From positions 1 through 10,000 of the forward strand of contig NC_018333.1 in the NCBI RefSeq assembly GCF_000234665.1: DNA of 10,000 nt, given 5' to 3'. Positions 1 to 7,159 of this stretch are shown piece by piece (the first letter of the stretch is position 1; each line of letters begins with the position of its first letter). Under the pieces are notes generated by a model that saw nothing but the letters and a program-made list of their open reading frames with translations, was not told the DNA's origin and searched no databases. Made by a program: the position numbers and the translations under genes. Source of the stretch: Leishmania mexicana MHOM/GT/2001/U1103 (Eukaryota > Euglenozoa > Kinetoplastea > Trypanosomatida > Trypanosomatidae).

Positions 1-213
1 CCCTAACCCTAACCCTAACCCTAACCCTAACCCTAACCCTAACCCTAACCCTAACCCTAACCCTAACCCTAACCCTAACCCTAACCCTAACCCTAACCCT
101 AACCCTAACCCTAACCCTAACCCTAACCCTAACCCTAACCCTAACCCTAACCCTAACCCTAACCCTAACCCTAACCCTAACCCTAACCCTAACCCTAACC
201 CTAACCCTAACCC
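1..213. repeat. Telomere, (CCCTAA)35 array at the chromosome left end
   Basis: The window opens with 35 uninterrupted CCCTAA hexamers (210 bases) plus a final CCC. This is the C-rich strand of the TTAGGG telomere repeat used by trypanosomatids and many other eukaryotes. With the C-strand reading 5' to 3' from base 1, base 1 is the physical (or assembled) chromosome end. The absence of any variant unit indicates a telomerase-maintained terminal array rather than an old interstitial tract. True array length cannot be judged, because assemblies usually truncate telomeres. Confidence 0.98.
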
Positions 214-320
214 GTACCCTCCCCCGTACCATAACACACGCACACAACAACCTTTAATAGACCACACACACCAAGTCACAACAACACCCTCACCCTCACC
301 CTCACCCGTACACGTACACG
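211..320. repeat. Telomere-associated sequence with degenerate telomere-like and CGTACA repeats
   Basis: Directly inside the telomere lies a stretch almost lacking G on the plus strand and rich in C and A. It holds CCCGTACC twice (211-218 and 223-230), a CA-rich middle, three CCCTCA units at 287-304 that differ from the telomere hexamer by one base, and then a CGTACA-type repeat (307-322). The composition continues the C-strand bias of the telomere. Leishmania is known to carry short conserved telomere-associated sequences (LCTAS, with conserved boxes) in this position, and this stretch is probably the equivalent. I cannot match the boxes from memory, so the LCTAS label is inference. Confidence 0.7.
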
Positions 321-323
321 TAC

Positions 324-346
324 CGTAGCCGACAAGAGGGGCTACG
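324..346. other. Perfect 7-bp inverted repeat with 9-nt loop, close to the telomere
   Basis: CGTAGCC at 324-330 pairs exactly with GGCTACG at 340-346 across a 9-base loop. It sits just inside the end of the telomere-associated repeats and marks the point where base composition changes from G-poor to mixed. No gene lies within 1.9 kb. It could be a chance hairpin, or a feature of the subtelomere boundary. Confidence 0.45.
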
Positions 347-1559
347 TGTGCTGGAATCGCTGAGAGAAGAGCGAATTGGAGCACGTCGCCGCACTTCGTG
401 CATGGCCTGAAAGTATATCCTAGAAAGCCGTGCTGGCGCGTGAAAGATCGCAAGGGAGAAGGGAGAGGAAAAAGCAGATGGCGAGAGGAAGATAGTGGGA
501 TGAAGTAGGGTATTTTACTGGGGTGATAGCAACGGAGGGCGGTCACAGCGACGCGGCCACCGCAGACTTGATGGCGTTTCTCTTTCTATGGTGCATGCAC
601 CGTCCACAAGTAGCGTGCACGAAGGGAAGTGGGTGTAGATGGAACGAGGTGGCCGGCCGAGTCATTGATACCGGCGGAGAAACGAGGATTGCGCCCCACG
701 CACACGATGGCACGATCTCGAAAAAAGATGAGAGCGCTGCAGTGCCATGGAAGCGTACGCGGATGTTTCTCAGTCGTCTTCCGGTTGCACACGTATCGGT
801 TCACCTTGATTTTCGCCTTTTATACTTCAAACTGCTATGCACATGGGAAGCAGGTCAGGGAAGGGATAAAAAAGAACAGCCTAAAATGCGACACTCTCTC
901 GTTTTTTCATCCTCCCGTCTCTAAATGGAGAAATCAACCAAAAAGCGAAAGAAAGGAGTCACAAATACCGTCATCCCTTCATCTTTTGCCCAGCCGCCCC
1001 TCCTCCCTCAGCCCACGCTCTCTCTCTTGCCGACGTCACGTCTTGCTATGTAGTCATTTGTTGAACAGGCAGTGTCAACACGGTCAGTCTGTTACACAAT
1101 GATAGAAACAAAAGATGTTAGGCTGGGGGTGGGGAAGAAATGGGGAAAGAGGGACACAAAGTATAGAGATGGGGTCTGAGAGGGTCAAGACCAAAAGAGG
1201 AAGGGTAAAAGACGTCGAAGGTGATGCCATAGTGGGAGGGGGGAAGAAGTAGTGGAAAAAGGGAGAGTCTTTGTTTTGTAAGGGCAATCAGCTTCTCTCC
1301 TTTCTATAACGGGTTTCGGGGGCTTCTTCGCTGTGCACATCGATGCTAGCCTGATGGCTCCGCTGTTGTGGCGAGAAAGGAGGTGGGGATGAAGACATGG
1401 TTGGGCTCCGCACACATCCACCAGAGGATGCGCTGTTTCCTCAGCCAAGGGGAAGGTGAAGCAATGAAAACAGAGAACTAGAAAAATGCGCAATAACCAA
1501 GCCTTTAGTCTGAAGTCCACTGGGCGTTAACGAGTGGCTTTTTGAATGCGTCTGCAAAT
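347..1559. other. Gene-free subtelomeric spacer
   Basis: No convincing gene is present. Reading frames here give low-complexity, Ser/Pro/Arg/Cys-rich translations with no recognisable domain and no placement behind a splice signal. Two purine-rich plus-strand tracts stand out, one near 445-510 and a longer one from about 1103 to 1270. Read on the minus strand they are pyrimidine tracts of the type that guide trans-splicing and polyadenylation. Transcription from the minus-strand unit may extend through here and end before the telomere. Nothing else was identified. Confidence 0.6.
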
Positions 1560-1960
1560 GGATAGAGAAAAAAAACGAAAGAAAACAGCGGCCACGGCCT
1601 TTTACCCACTCAAGCGGGCGCGTCTGCTGCGTCACACCGACGCTGTCGCGCAGGTGTGCGCTGGCGTGCAGGTGGCGGCGGACACTGCGCGCAGAATGAA
1701 AAGGTCGTGCATGCCGGCTACCGTGTAGCCCCCGCTCATCACAGCTTCTACGACCCCTATGCAGTAGTCGCGACCACGACGAGGCATCCGGACGCAAAGT
1801 AGACGGGACACGAAAGCAGTCACGTGCCAAAGCGCACGTCGAGGGCAGCAGCCCCTCACGACACACCTCACCTCATCACATATGTGTGGCGGCGAGTCTG
1901 TGCCTGTGGGTGTGGCATGGCACCAGGGTGGAGGCTCAGCCTCCATCATGAAAGTCCGAA
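1560..1960 (-). mobile_element. SIDER-like degenerate retroposon remnant
   Basis: On the minus strand there is a 17-base near-palindrome (1945-1929, TGGAGGCT, one centre base, AGCCTCCA), followed at once by CCCTGGTGCCATGCC (1928-1914). A GC-rich, TG-rich body follows and runs into a T-rich stretch near 1560. The leading GGCTGAGCC...GGTGCCA pattern resembles the signature at the 5' end of trypanosomatid ingi/L1Tc-derived short retroposons, called SIDERs in Leishmania, which are about 0.5 kb long and are frequent in 3' untranslated regions. Orientation agrees with this: it lies on the coding strand, downstream of the surface-protein gene. SIDER2 copies are known to lower mRNA stability in Leishmania. 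The identification rests on recalled family features, not on an alignment, and both boundaries are approximate. Confidence 0.5.
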
Positions 1961-2247
1961 GGGGTAGAGAAGCGAACGGGAAGCAACGACGGCAGAATGA
2001 GCATGCAAGAAGTGAAGCAATACGGGAGCTGCGCCCACACGAATACATGCACAAGCGCATACGCGTGACACAATGCAACATCAAAGCAGGAGCCGGTCGG
2101 CGCTTGTGGCGCTGCGTCACCTGTCGACAATCAGGGTGCCGCAGTCCTCACTGAGCGGAAATCCGAAAAAACAAACAGTAGAGAGAATGGGAGGAAGGAA
2201 ATTAGGAAAGCGGAGCGAAAAAAAAAACGTGAGTGAGCAGAAACCCC
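1961..2247 (-). other. Proximal 3' flank of the surface-protein gene, with pyrimidine tract
   Basis: This spacer follows the stop codon of the terminal gene. Plus-strand purines from about 2177 to 2230, including a run of ten A's, form a strong minus-strand pyrimidine tract starting within about 20 bases of the stop. In trypanosomatids polyadenylation is normally coupled to a downstream pyrimidine tract and SL acceptor. Here no downstream gene exists, so this or the more distal tracts may serve for 3' end formation. No ORF of note. Confidence 0.45.
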
Positions 2248-2658
2248 TTAAGCCGCGATAGCAAACAAGGAGGCTGCCAAGATTGTGCTGGCCACGGCGA
2301 CAGAGGCGACCGTGCTGGCCGAGTTGCCTGAACGTCTGCACAGACCCTTGGCGGTGCGGAGGTAGCCCGGCGCGCACTCCTGGCACGCGTTGTTGCCAGA
2401 AGAAGAGCATGTCACACAATTGGCGATGGAGCACGCCGGCGTGCAGGTCTTGGAGGGGGTGAGAAGGTAGCCAAAGGAGCATGTGGCGCAAGCGGTGTGG
2501 GTTGTGTCGTGGGGGTCGCAGATATCGCAGTGTGCTGCCTGGCAGTTCAGCACGCACACACCATTCACTGGCGTGTAGTTGGGTGCGCAACTCTGAGCAG
2601 ACGCGAGCATGGCGATCGCCAGCAGAAGAGTAACAGCAAGGAAGAACTTGGAGGCCAT
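2248..2658 (-). CDS. Small Cys-rich GPI-anchored surface antigen-like protein
   Basis: This encodes 136 residues from the ATG at 2658. The open frame continues upstream, but that part lies largely beyond the likely splice site and is low complexity, whereas this ATG opens directly into a signal peptide (residues 1-21, cleavage probably after ASA). The mature part has 14 cysteines in two tandem units sharing C72: C35-x3-C-x4-C-x2-C-x9-C-x2-C-x11-C72 and C72-x3-C-x4-C-x2-C-x7-C-x2-C-x11-C107, each with a GY between its last two cysteines. An N-glycosylation sequon is at N27. Residues 117-136 are small and hydrophobic to the very end after a Ser/Gly/Asn stretch (110-113), typical of a GPI-attachment signal. 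The Cys spacing resembles the Cys-rich region near the C-terminus of Leishmania surface antigens (PSA family), but the leucine-rich repeats of those proteins are absent. A role at the cell surface is likely; ligand and function are unknown. It is the last gene before the telomere. Confidence 0.82.
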   Translation of the reverse strand: MASKFFLAVTLLLAIAMLASAQSCAPNYTPVNGVCVLNCQAAHCDICDPHDTTHTACATCSFGYLLTPSKTCTPACSIANCVTCSSSGNNACQECAPGYLRTAKGLCRRSGNSASTVASVAVASTILAASLFAIAA

Positions 2659-2821
2659 GTTTGTCGATCGTGATGAAGACGGGGTCCGGATAGTTCTGCT
2701 TTGTGGGGAGGTGGGGTGCAGAAAGGTAATGCGTGCCAGAGAGAGGACAGCGGACAGCGTGTGAGGAAGACTGTTTGGAAGCTTAATCTGCAGCAGGAAA
2801 AGACGTGTGGGCGTATGCAGG

Positions 2822-2893
2822 CTCGAGCGAGTGTAGTTTGCAGCCGGCACACACAAGTGACAAAGCAGAAAGGCGAAGAAGAAAGGAGAAGAA
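2822..2893 (-). promoter_or_regulatory. Predicted SL trans-splice acceptor for the surface-protein gene
   Basis: The minus strand has a long pyrimidine tract (complement of the purine run at about 2863-2893). The first AG after it lies at 2823-2822. That would give a 5' UTR of about 163 bases before the ATG at 2658. This is prediction from the known polypyrimidine-plus-first-AG rule; no transcript evidence is available here. Confidence 0.5.
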
Positions 2894-3636
2894 TGCACCT
2901 GACAAGGAGAGACCACGGCATCATCTCGCGGGCACGACTGCAACAGATGCTCTTGCATCAGGCGTCAGGGAGAGCATCAATTATGCGCAAGAGAGAGCAG
3001 GGGAAGCTTGGACACCCCCCCCCCTCCCAGCTCAAGCAGCTCTGCTACAAGAGCTTCGTACTGCTATCACAAGACGAGAAATTGGCAAGGACACAAGATC
3101 AGCGTGAAAAAAATGGAGAGAGAGGGAGCAGTCACCGAGGTCCCATTTGTGGTGCTTTGCTCTCTGCCGACTCGGCCTCTTACTCCCCGTCTTGAGGGGG
3201 TAAATTACCTTTTGTGTTGCTTTTGAGGAGGTCATGGAGGTCTAGACGGACTAGCTAGTCGTACAGCCGGAGAGCACATAAACCAAGCAAATGATCCGCA
3301 CATCAAGGCGGGTGCACGTGAAGAAGGCGAGGGAAAAGGAAAGAAAGAAACACATAAAGAGCAAGGCAAGGCAGAGGTGCTCCTCACAACACGATGCTCT
3401 CCTTTCGTTACAAAAAAGGCGTGTGTTTTGGTAGGAGTTTGTCTGCGTCAAACCAGAGAAGCTTGGACATGCACGCATACCCAAAAGCGGATCGAATACG
3501 AGATGTCAATGTGTATTCAATCCCACCATGAGGCCTCACCGATAACACGACGATTCCGCACTCGGCGACGACCTCCTCCGGCGAACATACAGAAAAAAAA
3601 GGAGACAAAAAGTAGGAAAAGATCGCGTTTACCGCG
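2894..3636 (-). other. Intergenic spacer, 3' flank of the hydrolase gene
   Basis: No gene is supported in these roughly 740 bases. The stretch holds an uninterrupted C10 run at 3015-3024, a purine-rich tract near 3100-3128, another at about 3319-3375, and an A-rich stretch at 3591-3620 just after the hydrolase stop codon. On the transcribed (minus) strand these purine runs are pyrimidine tracts. Frames on both strands give only low-complexity translations. It should contain the 3' UTR and poly(A) site of the hydrolase mRNA. Confidence 0.6.
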
Positions 3637-4914
3637 TTAGTGCCTTGGCGTGATGGCAGCCGCCACCTCGTAGATGATTTTCTCCATCACCGTCTCCGTT
3701 CCGAGCCACTCGTCCCATACGCTGCGAATGTAGCCGAGGTGGCCGCCGTGCGGAATGACGAGCAGCGCCACGTTAGGGTTGGACTGCATGGTGTTAGCCA
3801 AATTCGCCATGGGCGGCTCTCCTGACACCGGGTCGTCGGCGGCGCTGATGCACAGGACAGGTACAGAAAAGTGCGGCAACCACTCAATCGGGGAGATGTG
3901 ATGATAGTAGTCCTCCGGTGTCGCAAATCCCAGTGTCGGGGCAGTGATGAAGCGGTCAAAGTCGCGCACAGTCTTCACCTGCGCTAGGACCTTCTCCAGG
4001 CACCCCGAAGCAAAGGCGGCGCGCACATCCGGGGAAAGCCCGGGGAGATCCTTCAGCACTTTGGCGTGTCGCCGAGCATACGCCGTCAGGCCCCCTGTCA
4101 TGCTTGGCTGATAAAGGACTTTGCTGATGCCTTGACTCATGAGGGCGGTGGAGTCGAGGCAGTCGAGAGGGGAGTTCACGACCATTACCGCATCCATGAC
4201 TAGATCGCGCCCCGCAAGGCACTCCTCGCCAACGTACTTGGAGAGAATCACGCCACCCAGGCTAAAACCGACACCGATAATAGGGATACCAGCGCCACAG
4301 CGTTTTTCAATGGCGGCACGCGAGAACGGCCCGTCGCGCAAAACGGCGCGCAAGTCGTCTGTCCACTTGCCGGACATGAGCCGCGGTGTCTCGATGGGCG
4401 TGTTACCCATTCCGCGCGAGTTAAAGACGCCGCAATGAAAGTGGTGGGTAAAGGCGAACCACACGAAGTGCTCGATGTAGTTGGTACCCGACCACGAAGC
4501 GAGTCCAGGGATTATGAGGAAAACTCCTTTAGCATGGCGCGAATCTGTGAGCAGCCAGTCCAAGTACATCGGGTTGCCGTCCGCGCTGGGGTGGATCACG
4601 CGCAGATACGGAATGTGCCGGTGGGGACGGAAAGCGCAGAGGATGGTGCCGACATGCCCAGTGTACGGAGGATCCGCGTACGGCACCTTGTCCAGTCTAT
4701 CCAGCATAAAGAACGACTTCGCATGAAGAGAGCCGTGCGCAGCCATTGCCTCTGTCGCAACCTGGGCACGACTGAAGAAGCTTGTCAGCCGCAGCACGGG
4801 GTCTACGACAAGCACGCAAAACACATGAAGGCAGAGAAACTTCAACTTGGACAAAAATGGCACGCGGGACAGTAGAGGCGCAGCCGCCCGACTCTCAGAG
4901 TGACCCCCTGTCAT
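3637..4914 (-). CDS. ABHD1/3-like (YheT-type) membrane-anchored alpha/beta hydrolase
   Basis: This encodes 425 residues from the ATG at 4914. The frame stays open upstream, but the only extra candidate initiator is a TTG at 4971, unsuitable for a kinetoplastid. Residues 18-43 form a hydrophobic segment, probably a type II membrane anchor as in ABHD1/2/3 proteins. The hydrolase core follows: an oxyanion-region PGLASWSG near 136-143, the nucleophile elbow GFSLGG with Ser218, the acidic member Asp361 in AADDP, and His392 in HGGHLGY. The HGGHLG(Y/F) ending and the length near 400 are characteristic of the ABHD1/3 and YheT group rather than of generic lipases. Relatives act on lipid esters (ABHD3 is a phospholipase; yeast Eht1/Eeb1 are acyl-ethanol transferases/esterases), so lipid esterase activity at an internal membrane is plausible. 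The substrate is not known. All three catalytic residues are intact. A second in-frame ATG (residue 57) would remove the anchor and is less likely. Confidence 0.92.
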   Translation of the reverse strand: MTGGHSESRAAAPLLSRVPFLSKLKFLCLHVFCVLVVDPVLRLTSFFSRAQVATEAMAAHGSLHAKSFFMLDRLDKVPYADPPYTGHVGTILCAFRPHRHIPYLRVIHPSADGNPMYLDWLLTDSRHAKGVFLIIPGLASWSGTNYIEHFVWFAFTHHFHCGVFNSRGMGNTPIETPRLMSGKWTDDLRAVLRDGPFSRAAIEKRCGAGIPIIGVGFSLGGVILSKYVGEECLAGRDLVMDAVMVVNSPLDCLDSTALMSQGISKVLYQPSMTGGLTAYARRHAKVLKDLPGLSPDVRAAFASGCLEKVLAQVKTVRDFDRFITAPTLGFATPEDYYHHISPIEWLPHFSVPVLCISAADDPVSGEPPMANLANTMQSNPNVALLVIPHGGHLGYIRSVWDEWLGTETVMEKIIYEVAAAITPRH

Positions 4915-5062
4915 GAGGGGTGCGCATGAACTCCACGAGCACAGAGGGGAGGGGGGCACGCAACGATGCAAGACGTATTGGCAGCACCAGGCGACGAGTC
5001 AGCACCCCCCCTGTCCTCTATCGAGAGGCTCTGTCAGTGTGGGTGGATGTATGTGCGGAGTT

Positions 5063-5130
5063 TCTGGGGGAGAGGGGACACCACCGAACCTCAGACTGAG
5101 TGAGTTGCGAAAGGAGAAACGAGAGAGAAC
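5063..5130 (-). promoter_or_regulatory. Predicted SL trans-splice acceptor region for the hydrolase gene
   Basis: Two candidate sites lie on the minus strand. One is the AG at 5097-5096, about 12 bases after a pyrimidine tract complementary to the purines at 5109-5129 (5' UTR about 180 bases). The other is the AG at 5064-5063, directly after the tract at about 5065-5078 (5' UTR about 150 bases). Either leaves the ATG at 4914 as an early in-frame start. Prediction only. Confidence 0.45.
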
Positions 5131-5648
5131 CACGGTGGTGTTATGCACGGATCGCTGCAAGGAATAGATCGAGCGGCACCCTGAAACAAGAAAGGAAACA
5201 GTGGAACGGAGAGCACCCAAAGGTCAGTCAGAGGACACCATAGAGGAGTTCGACTTTTTACGCCATTGCAGACCATGTGATACTACTAAACCGCTTGTGG
5301 GTGAGTGGGTGCGCGCACCTGTGTCGCCGTTCTGCCTTTCTCCGCCCAGGCAAGGATAACATAGCAGGGGGGAGGCCGCAGGTGGTGGCGACGGTGAATT
5401 GTGCACGGTCACGCGCGCGAGCGGTGAGGAGGAGGCTGCTGCTTTCGTCGTGTGTGTATTTTCGCTGTCTTCGTTTCCTTTTTGCGACTGTGCCGCGTCA
5501 TGCAGAAATACAGAACATCGTTCCAGTGATTCAAGGAGAAGGGGAAGGGAGAAGGAGACGCAGGAGAACCCCGACAAGGGGGTGGGCGAGCAGTGCCTGT
5601 GCAGCTCTCGAAATGCAAAAGAGGCGCTTGACTCTTGACTGCACCTCA
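5131..5648 (-). other. Intergenic spacer, 3' flank of the cyclophilin-like gene
   Basis: These roughly 520 bases carry no supported gene. Purine-rich plus-strand patches at about 5186-5220 and 5534-5572 form pyrimidine tracts on the transcribed strand. The second lies about 80 bases beyond the cyclophilin stop codon. Translations in all frames are low-complexity and lack domains. Confidence 0.55.
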
Positions 5649-6386
5649 TCAATCGATGGCTTCGTACCCAAGAGTCTCGTCGCAGCCCGTCCTGTCTTGG
5701 GGCGAGGCCCACTTGCCTGGAGGACGCTCTCCCGTAAGGGTTCCACAGATCGCAATCATGACTGGTGTTAGAGGGCGACCCACCTGGTCCAGCGGGAGTG
5801 ACTCTAGCTTCTCCAGCAGATGCAGCCCGTCCACTACCTTGCCGAACGCTACCTGCTTGAAGTCAAGAGAGGGCGCAGCGGCGAGAGTGATGCCAAAAGA
5901 CGTGTTGCACAGATTTGGCCCGTAAGACGTCATCGTGAGCAGTCCGCTGCTGGTGTGGCGCACCTTGAACGTCTCCTGTCGCAGAGGCTCAAGACGCACG
6001 CCATACGCCAAAAGATCGCCGAAGCGCGCGTAGCCGTGCTGGCGGTCAATCAGCTCCAGAGGGGTGTAGAGGTAATCCAGCTTGACGCCAGTTGCGTCGT
6101 GAATGCCGCCTTCGCCGGTAACGAGGCGGTGAAAGCGTGCAGTGGTTTCGGGCACGACATCCTCGAAAAGCTCCACGACGAGTCTTCCCGCCAATGCATC
6201 TCCGATGCCAATGTCAAGGAAAATACGATTTGTGCGCGCCTCCTCCATGAAGCGGTGAGCCTTTTGGTAGTTCTCCCACTCCTTCAGGCGACGCTCCTCG
6301 ATGCTGTTGTACAACTGCTCACGCGATTGCAGTGTTGGCAACGCCTGCGGAGCGTCCCTCCGCGGCTTCAGCATCCGGAAAGGCAT
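5649..6386 (-). CDS. Divergent cyclophilin-type protein, probably catalytically inactive
   Basis: This encodes 245 residues from the ATG at 6386; an ATG four codons later (6374) is an alternative. Residues 19-50 form a charged helix-prone segment (REQLYNSIEERRLKEWENYQ) not found in minimal cyclophilins. The cyclophilin fold spans about 53-218: FLDIGIGD and GRLVVELFEDVVPETTARF match the first strands and helix, FHRLVTGEGG the usual FRALCTGEKG, then GLLTMTSYGPN and a VAFGKVVDGLHLLEKLE segment. The active site is degraded. By ungapped local comparison with human CypA, Phe113 is Gly165, Trp121 is Ser173 and His126 is Gln178; the FHRI motif holding Arg55 is also missing, and Phe60, Met61 and Gln63 are replaced (this last part of the alignment is less certain). 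Prolyl isomerase activity and cyclosporin binding are therefore unlikely, and a scaffold or RNP-associated role is possible. The N-terminus (MPFRMLKPRR) is basic and could be a mitochondrial presequence. Trypanosomatids carry many cyclophilins; I cannot say which numbered member this is. Confidence 0.88.
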   Translation of the reverse strand: MPFRMLKPRRDAPQALPTLQSREQLYNSIEERRLKEWENYQKAHRFMEEARTNRIFLDIGIGDALAGRLVVELFEDVVPETTARFHRLVTGEGGIHDATGVKLDYLYTPLELIDRQHGYARFGDLLAYGVRLEPLRQETFKVRHTSSGLLTMTSYGPNLCNTSFGITLAAAPSLDFKQVAFGKVVDGLHLLEKLESLPLDQVGRPLTPVMIAICGTLTGERPPGKWASPQDRTGCDETLGYEAID

Positions 6387-6397
6387 GCAGCTTGAGA

Positions 6398-6446
6398 CTG
6401 AATTCCGGTGTGTTTCAGGTAGCAGAGGACAAAAGAAGAAGGCGGA
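6398..6446 (-). promoter_or_regulatory. Predicted SL trans-splice acceptor for the cyclophilin-like gene
   Basis: The minus-strand pyrimidine tract complementary to purines at about 6424-6446 is followed by its first AG at 6399-6398, only 11 bases before the ATG at 6386. A second, stronger tract (complement of about 6607-6650) would lead to an AG near 6515-6514 and a 5' UTR of about 130 bases. If the nearer site is used, initiation may shift to the ATG at 6374. Prediction only. Confidence 0.4.
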
Positions 6447-6650
6447 GCTGTGCCAGTGAAGAAGGGGAAAAGCGTGTGTGCGTGTGTGGAGAGGCGCACA
6501 TCGAGCACGCACCCTCACGAATGTACGCGGCCATCGAAAGGTGATCGCCCACAGCAGAGGGCAACGAAGGGAAGGAGCCAGCGCGACATAGAGAAACAAT
6601 GGCAAAGTTGAAAAAGAGGAGGAGGAAGAGAAGGCACGAGTAGAGAAGGA

Positions 6651-7159
6651 CTCAAGCATCCGCGCCCACGGCGATCTCGCCACGGCTGTGGCCGCTCAGA
6701 TTTTATCCGCGGGGTTCTCTACTTGTTCGTTGTTTTTTTGTCTCTCTCCGTTGTAGGCGAGCCTGACGCAAAAACCTCACGTGCAAGAATGAAACTCGTC
6801 AAGGTGCGGACGAGAGAGAAAGATGGGAAGCGCAACGCTCTTCGCGCCTTAAAAGAGCGCGGCACGAGGACACTTGACAGTCACCACCACAAGACGCCAC
6901 ATCTGACGTCTCGAATCAACTAATAACGTGGGACATCAACCTCATCAGGGCACGTTTCGTGCTTGGTCTCTTTGTGTGCCTGCCAATGTGTGTACGCCAG
7001 TGGCACTCACATACGCACATCGGCAGCGGAAGCGGAGAGAAGAGGAGTACGACGGCGTCGCTCCGGAAGTGCGCCAGCTCCATGAGAGCAGCGCGCGTCC
7101 ATTCCTTTTTTTTCGTTTCACACCGCCCCCCCCCTCTTCGCCGCACGCGCTCTCGTCTC
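6651..7159 (-). other. Intergenic spacer, 3' flank of the hypothetical mitochondrial gene
   Basis: No gene is supported in this stretch of about 500 bases. It contains T8 and C9 homopolymer runs close together (7107-7134), just after the stop codon of the gene at 7160-7876, and a purine-rich patch around 6810-6830. Small frames in either orientation are Arg/Ser/His-rich and lack domains. Confidence 0.55.

Noticed and set aside
591..600. GTGCATGCAC perfect palindrome
   Set aside because: Ten-base palindromes of alternating purine/pyrimidine type are expected by chance in GC/TG-rich trypanosomatid DNA, and nothing around it suggests a site.
523..1102. Overlapping plus-strand frames in the subtelomere (133 and 157 residues)
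   Set aside because: Opposite to the transcription unit, no domain, and biased composition typical of non-coding sequence; two overlapping frames of similar quality argue for chance.
1632..2120. 162-residue minus-strand frame over the SIDER-like region
   Set aside because: Cys/Arg-rich translation without domain; better explained by the GC-rich retroposon-like sequence.
2117..2590. 157-residue minus-strand frame overlapping the surface-protein gene
   Set aside because: It is the alternative-frame shadow of the Cys-rich gene and continues into the purine-biased 3' flank.
2659..2958. 100-residue upstream extension of the surface-protein frame
   Set aside because: It crosses the predicted splice acceptor at 2823-2822, is low complexity, and would bury a well-formed signal peptide in the middle of the protein.
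3015..3024. C10 run, and a similar C9 run at 7126-7134
   Set aside because: Homopolymers are common in these spacers; no further structure, and their length may vary through sequencing error.
4915..4971. 19-residue N-terminal extension of the hydrolase frame
   Set aside because: The apparent start at 4971 is a TTG codon, not ATG, and the added sequence is Pro/Ser/Cys-rich without conservation; the ATG at 4914 already keeps the membrane anchor.
6387..6683. Upstream extension of the cyclophilin frame
   Set aside because: The outermost start is GTG, and the extension is Ser/Phe/Leu/Arg-rich sequence arising from the pyrimidine tracts of the 5' flank.
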